From positions 1 to 64,000 of the forward strand of contig NZ_JALJRY010000019.1 in NCBI RefSeq assembly GCF_024519455.1: a DNA stretch of 64,000 nucleotides, in the 5' to 3' direction. A program made the translations under genes and the position numbers. This DNA comes from Streptomyces sp. STR69 (GTDB taxonomy: Bacteria > Actinomycetota > Actinomycetes > Streptomycetales > Streptomycetaceae). Below, one piece after another: positions 60,389 to 64,000 of this stretch; positions within the stretch are counted from its first letter, which is position 1, and each line of letters begins with the position of its first letter. The notes beneath the pieces were generated by a model, which was not told the DNA's origin, ran no database searches, and saw only the letters and a list, made by a program, of their open reading frames with translations.

Positions 60389-60410
60389 GACCTCAAGCAC
60401 ACTTGAGGTC
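60389..60410. promoter_or_regulatory. SoxR box of the quinone reductase gene
   Basis: GACCTCAAG-CACA-CTTGAGGTC is a perfect 9-bp inverted repeat with the CCTCAAG/CTTGAGG core of SoxR sites. TTGACC at 60387 overlaps it as a -35, the usual MerR-family layout. It lies 13 bp before the start codon of the reductase. Confidence 0.85.
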
Positions 60411-60423
60411 GAAGAGTGACCCC

Positions 60424-61389
60424 ATGCACGCCATACGACTCCACGCCTTCGGCCCCGCCGACAACCTCACCTACGAACACGTCGACGCCCCCTCCCCCGC
60501 CCCCGGCCAGGTCCGCATCGCCGTAGCAGCGGCCGGAGTGCACCTCCTGGACACCGCACTCCGGAGGGGCGAGCAGGGCCCGCTCCCCACCCTCCCCGCC
60601 CTCCCCACGATCCCCGGCCGCGAGGTAGCCGGTGTGGTCGAGTCGCTCGGCGAGGAGGTCGCCGGACTGTGGCTCGGGAAACGGGTGGTAGCCCACCTCG
60701 GATTCGCACCCGGCGGATACGCCGAGTCGGCCGTGGTCGATGTCGACCGGGTGCACGAGATCCCCGGGAACCTGGACTTCGCACAGGCAGTAGCCATGAT
60801 CGGAACGGGCCGTACGGCCATGGGAATCGTGCAGTTCAGCGAGCTGGGACCAGACTCGACGGTCATCATCCCGGCCGCCGCAGGAGGCCTGGGCACCCTC
60901 CTGGTCCAGTACGCCAAACACGCCGGCGCCACAGTGATCGGCCTCACGGGCAGCCCCGAGAAGACGGCCCTCGCACGGGCGAACGGCGCCGACCTGGCCG
61001 TCGACTACACGAACCCGGAGTGGCCGGAAAAGGTGAGGGCCTGGCTGGGCGGCCGACAGGCAACCACCGTGTTCGACGGCGTGGGCGGGGCCATAGCCCG
61101 CGAGTCCGTGGGATTGCTCAAGCCGGACGGCCAACACATCATCTTCGGCTGGTCGAGCGGAGAACAGTACACAGCCGAACAAACATCCGTACGAGTGCTG
61201 GGCCCCGCCATGATGCAGAAGACCGGCGGCCCGAGCCCCATCCGCACCCTCGAACTACGGGCACTCACGGAGGCCGCCGAGGCCCGACTCGTACCAGCGA
61301 TTCAACGTTTCCCACTGTCCGCCGCAGCGAAAGCACACCAAGCACTGGAATCGCGACAGACAACCGGAAAGGTAGTACTGGAACCATAA
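60424..61389 (+). CDS. Zinc-independent NADPH:quinone reductase (SoxR target)
   Basis: A 321-residue medium-chain dehydrogenase of the quinone reductase group. LPTIPGREVAGVVESLG, the nucleotide-binding VIIPAAAGGLGTLLVQYAKH near residue 152 and GKVVLEP at the end are typical; the zinc-binding cysteines of alcohol dehydrogenases are missing. In S. coelicolor an ortholog-like gene (SCO4266, from memory) belongs to the SoxR regulon induced by redox-active metabolites, which fits the SoxR box here. Confidence 0.9.
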   Translation: MHAIRLHAFGPADNLTYEHVDAPSPAPGQVRIAVAAAGVHLLDTALRRGEQGPLPTLPALPTIPGREVAGVVESLGEEVAGLWLGKRVVAHLGFAPGGYAESAVVDVDRVHEIPGNLDFAQAVAMIGTGRTAMGIVQFSELGPDSTVIIPAAAGGLGTLLVQYAKHAGATVIGLTGSPEKTALARANGADLAVDYTNPEWPEKVRAWLGGRQATTVFDGVGGAIARESVGLLKPDGQHIIFGWSSGEQYTAEQTSVRVLGPAMMQKTGGPSPIRTLELRALTEAAEARLVPAIQRFPLSAAAKAHQALESRQTTGKVVLEP

Positions 61390-61448
61390 CCACATAGAAG
61401 CGTTCACCCGCGGATGCAATACACACCGATTCATGGTCTTCTGGGCAG

Positions 61449-62954
61449 ATGAGCGTCACCCAAACAGGTGAAGCAACGGCCGCGGAGCCCGACCCCCGGC
61501 GCTGGTGGGGCCTGGTGATCATCGCTCTCGCCCAGCTGATGGTCGTCCTCGACGCGACGATCGTGAACATCGCGCTCCCCTCCGCACAACGTGACCTGGG
61601 CATGTCCGACGGCAACCGCCAGTGGGTCATCACCGCCTACACCCTCGCCTTCGGCGGCCTGCTCCTGCTGGGCGGGAGGATCGCCGACCTGGTGGGCCGC
61701 AAACGAACGTTCATCATCGGCCTGATCGGCTTCGCCGGCGCCTCCGCACTGGGCGGCGCGGCCACCACCTCCGCCATGCTCTTCGGCGCCCGAGCCCTCC
61801 AGGGCGTCTTCGCCGCCGTACTGGCCCCCTCCGCCCTCTCCCTCCTCACCACCACCTTCACCGACCCGAAGGAACGCGGAAAGGCCTTCGGGATCTACGG
61901 CGCACTCGCGGGCAGCGGTTCGGCGATCGGCTTCATAGCGGGCGGCCTGCTCACCGAATACCTGAACTGGCGCTGGTGCCTCTACGTCAACATCCCCATC
62001 GCAGCCGTCGCCGTCTTCGGCGCCTTCGCCCTCCTCCACGACCGCCCCGGCCACACCGGCGCCCGCCTGGACGTACCCGGCGTACTGCTCGGCTGCGGCG
62101 GACTGGTCGCGATCGTCTACGGCTTCAGCGAGGCAGAGCCACGAGGCTGGACGGACTCCCTGGTCCTGACCCTGTTCGCCGCAGGCGCGCTACTGCTCGC
62201 CTCCTTCGTCTGGTGGCAGACAAGGGCACCCAGCCCCCTCCTCCCCCTCCACATCGTCAAGGACCGCAACCGGGCCGGCTGCTTCCTCACGATGGGCCTG
62301 GCAGTCATCGGCATGTTCGGCGTGTTCCTCTTCATGACCTACTACCTACAGGTCATCCTCAACTACTCCCCCGTAAAAACCGGCATGGCCTTCCTCCCCC
62401 TCACGGTCGCGATCATCATCGGCTCGACCCAGATCTCGGCCCGCCTGATGCACCACGTACCACCGCGCACCCTGATGGTGCCGGGCGCGATCCTGGCCGC
62501 AACAGGCATGTCCTTCTTCACCCGCCTGACCGTCAACTCCTCCTACACCACCGAACTCCTCCCCGGCCTGATCCTGATGGGCCTGGGCATGGGCCTGATC
62601 TTCATGCCGGTCTTCGCCACAGCCACCGCAGGGGTGGCCCCACAGGACTCGGGCGTGACGTCCGCGACCGTCAACACCTCACAGCAGGTGGGCGGTTCGA
62701 TCGGCACGGCCCTGCTCAACACGATCGCCACCACCAGCAGCACGGCCTACATCGCCGCGCACCTCCACACCCCGGCCCAGAAGGCCCTGATCACCAGCAA
62801 GGGCATCGTCCACGGCTACACGGTCGCCATCTGGTGGGCCGTAGCCGTAATGCTCCTGGCAGGCCTGGTAGCGGGCCTGATGGTGACGGCACGGGCGCCG
62901 AAGCACAACGCACCGGCCCAAGCACCGGTGAACGAGTCGGAGTCGGTGAACTGA
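61449..62954 (+). CDS. MFS drug exporter, DHA2 (EmrB/QacA) family
   Basis: A 501-residue protein with about 14 membrane segments. LMVVLDATIVNIALPSAQRD in segment 1 is the DHA2 motif D1, GGRIADLVGRKRTF the loop motif A and YGALAGSGSAIGFIAGGLLT the antiporter motif C. Substrate unknown. It follows the SoxR-controlled reductase by 59 bp on the same strand, so it may be part of the same redox-stress response; no separate promoter was recognised. Confidence 0.9.
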   Translation: MSVTQTGEATAAEPDPRRWWGLVIIALAQLMVVLDATIVNIALPSAQRDLGMSDGNRQWVITAYTLAFGGLLLLGGRIADLVGRKRTFIIGLIGFAGASALGGAATTSAMLFGARALQGVFAAVLAPSALSLLTTTFTDPKERGKAFGIYGALAGSGSAIGFIAGGLLTEYLNWRWCLYVNIPIAAVAVFGAFALLHDRPGHTGARLDVPGVLLGCGGLVAIVYGFSEAEPRGWTDSLVLTLFAAGALLLASFVWWQTRAPSPLLPLHIVKDRNRAGCFLTMGLAVIGMFGVFLFMTYYLQVILNYSPVKTGMAFLPLTVAIIIGSTQISARLMHHVPPRTLMVPGAILAATGMSFFTRLTVNSSYTTELLPGLILMGLGMGLIFMPVFATATAGVAPQDSGVTSATVNTSQQVGGSIGTALLNTIATTSSTAYIAAHLHTPAQKALITSKGIVHGYTVAIWWAVAVMLLAGLVAGLMVTARAPKHNAPAQAPVNESESVN

Positions 62955-63131
62955 TCAGCCGCGTACGGCGCGAAGGTGACGTGTCGGGGGGGGTCCGCCC
63001 GCAGCGGTTGGCGCGTCAACACCACCAGCTTCTCAAGACACCGATTCCGCGCCGTTCCGAGGACGGACACCCCCCGACGCGGCACCGACCCACCACGACG
63101 AACCGGCGAACCACCCACACACCCGCACGTC

Positions 63132-64000
63132 TCAGTGACGCCCGGCCACCCGATCAGCGAACCGCGCCAACCGCGAGGACTCCGCGCCATGCCCGACGAG
63201 TTCACGCCGGTCCGCCGCGCGATAGGTCGCGTACATCCCCTGCACCCCCAGCCAACGAAACGGCTCCGGCTCCCACTTGCGCACCTTGTGGCCGACCCAC
63301 GGAAGGCCGGTGAGATCAGTAGCGCCGCCCTGCCCGGAATCCAGCCGAACCAGATCCCGCAACGTCCGAGCCGCAAGGTTGGCCGTAGCAACCCCCGAGC
63401 CGACGTAACCCCCCGCCCACCCCAGCCCCGTAGACCGATCCAAAGTCACCGTCGCACACCAATCCCGAGGCACCCCGAGCACCCCCGACCAAGCGTGCTC
63501 AACCGGCACCCCAACCAGCGACGGAAAGAACCGCACAAGGATCTCCCGCAACGCCTCGACCGTCGCAGCCTGCGTCCGCCCGTCGTTGTCGGTCTTGGAC
63601 CCGAACCGATACGGCACCCCACGCCCACCCAACGCGATCCGCCCATCGGCAGTCCGCTGCGCATACATGTACGCGTGGGCCATATCCCCCAGCGTCTCCA
63701 GCCCGTCCCACCCCACCGACGCCCACTGCTCTTCACTCAGCGGCGCAGTGGCGATCATCGAGGAGTTCATCGGCAGCCAGGTCCGCCGCTGCCCCTTGAG
63801 ACTCGCGGTGAAGCCCTCCGTACAACGCAGAACATAGGGCGCACGAACACTGCCGTACGGAGTGACAGCGCACCGAGGCCGAATCTCCGTCACGGGCGTC
63901 GACTCACAAATAACAACCCCCAACAACTCGGCCGCCTCCGCCAGCCCCTTCACAAGCTTCACCGGATGCAACCGCGCCCCGTGCGGCGTCCACGCGGACC
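63132..64000 (-). CDS. FAD-dependent oxidoreductase, 5' end outside window
   Basis: The frame runs off the right edge, so the N-terminal FAD-binding GxGxxG part is missing. The visible 289 residues are the DAO-type substrate and C-terminal FAD part: WTPHGARLHPVKLVKGL, GDMAHAYMYAQRTADGRIAL, GGRGVPYRFG, and GYVGSGVATANLAARTLRDL, which closes the FAD site. Such proteins oxidise amines or amino acids (YurR/PuuB-like). A TTG at 63971 is internal to the family pattern. Confidence 0.85.
   Translation of the reverse strand, partial: SAWTPHGARLHPVKLVKGLAEAAELLGVVICESTPVTEIRPRCAVTPYGSVRAPYVLRCTEGFTASLKGQRRTWLPMNSSMIATAPLSEEQWASVGWDGLETLGDMAHAYMYAQRTADGRIALGGRGVPYRFGSKTDNDGRTQAATVEALREILVRFFPSLVGVPVEHAWSGVLGVPRDWCATVTLDRSTGLGWAGGYVGSGVATANLAARTLRDLVRLDSGQGGATDLTGLPWVGHKVRKWEPEPFRWLGVQGMYATYRAADRRELVGHGAESSRLARFADRVAGRH

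Overview
The window is a piece of a Streptomyces chromosome. The evidence is very high GC with strong G/C bias at third codon positions, many GTG and some TTG starts, and typical streptomycete families (DUF397 partners of XRE regulators, SigE-type sigma factor, CdgB-like diguanylate cyclase, TerD, futalosine-pathway menaquinone genes). From memory the gene order resembles the S. coelicolor core region around SCO4260-SCO4330. I see no rRNA, tRNA, integrase, transposase or CRISPR array, so this is core chromosome with local repeats, small decays and fusions rather than an island.

Left part (1-14.2 kb): a 5'-cut HTH gene, a DUF6247 gene with a broken partner, DUF3027, an MFS exporter whose 3' end is copied in tandem, a DUF2771 lipoprotein, mqnB-mqnD (menaquinone by the futalosine route), a cold-shock-domain protein, a HAD phosphatase, and a large XPB-N/WYL-like protein next to the XPB helicase with a NUDIX gene between them.

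Middle-left (14.3-34.4 kb): a HelD/HelR-like RNA polymerase recycling factor, a divergent ArsR-MFS pair with a visible promoter/operator, CutC with a DasR-like site, a maleylpyruvate-isomerase-like gene split by a small palindromic insertion, an HD protein, an MDMPI-GNAT fusion, a MurR-MurQ-PTS EIIBC set for N-acetylmuramic acid, an XRE/DUF397 pair, a sigma factor with a membrane partner, a secreted G1-like peptidase, and several small membrane or hypothetical genes.

Middle-right (34.4-50.8 kb): a 19-bp minisatellite, an Old Yellow Enzyme, a stand-alone groEL with tandem CIRCE operators, cspA, and the most interesting locus of the window: a SAM-I riboswitch leading a threonine-synthase-like gene and a CysO-type sulfur carrier. 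Next come GpgS (glucosylglycerate), OtsA/OtsB (trehalose), a ROK kinase plus NagA under DasR-like sites, a PfkB kinase, a membrane-anchored carbohydrate-binding protein and the diguanylate cyclase.

Right part (50.9-64 kb): a flavin reductase, an ECF41-like sigma factor, ArfB ribosome rescue factor, TerD, DUF1266, a GNAT, a GNAT-NUDIX fusion, an M1 metallopeptidase lipoprotein, a pentapeptide-repeat protein, a quinone reductase with a SoxR box, a DHA2-type exporter and a FAD oxidoreductase cut by the right edge.

Functional links: three gene sets serve amino-sugar and wall recycling (murR-murQ-EIIBC, ROK-nagA-pfkB, possibly cutC by its DasR-like site). Trehalose and glucosylglycerate genes sit together as a compatible-solute block. 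Two families of intergenic palindromic repeats recur through the window; one copy is read into the N-terminus of NagA and a related small palindrome has destroyed a gene.
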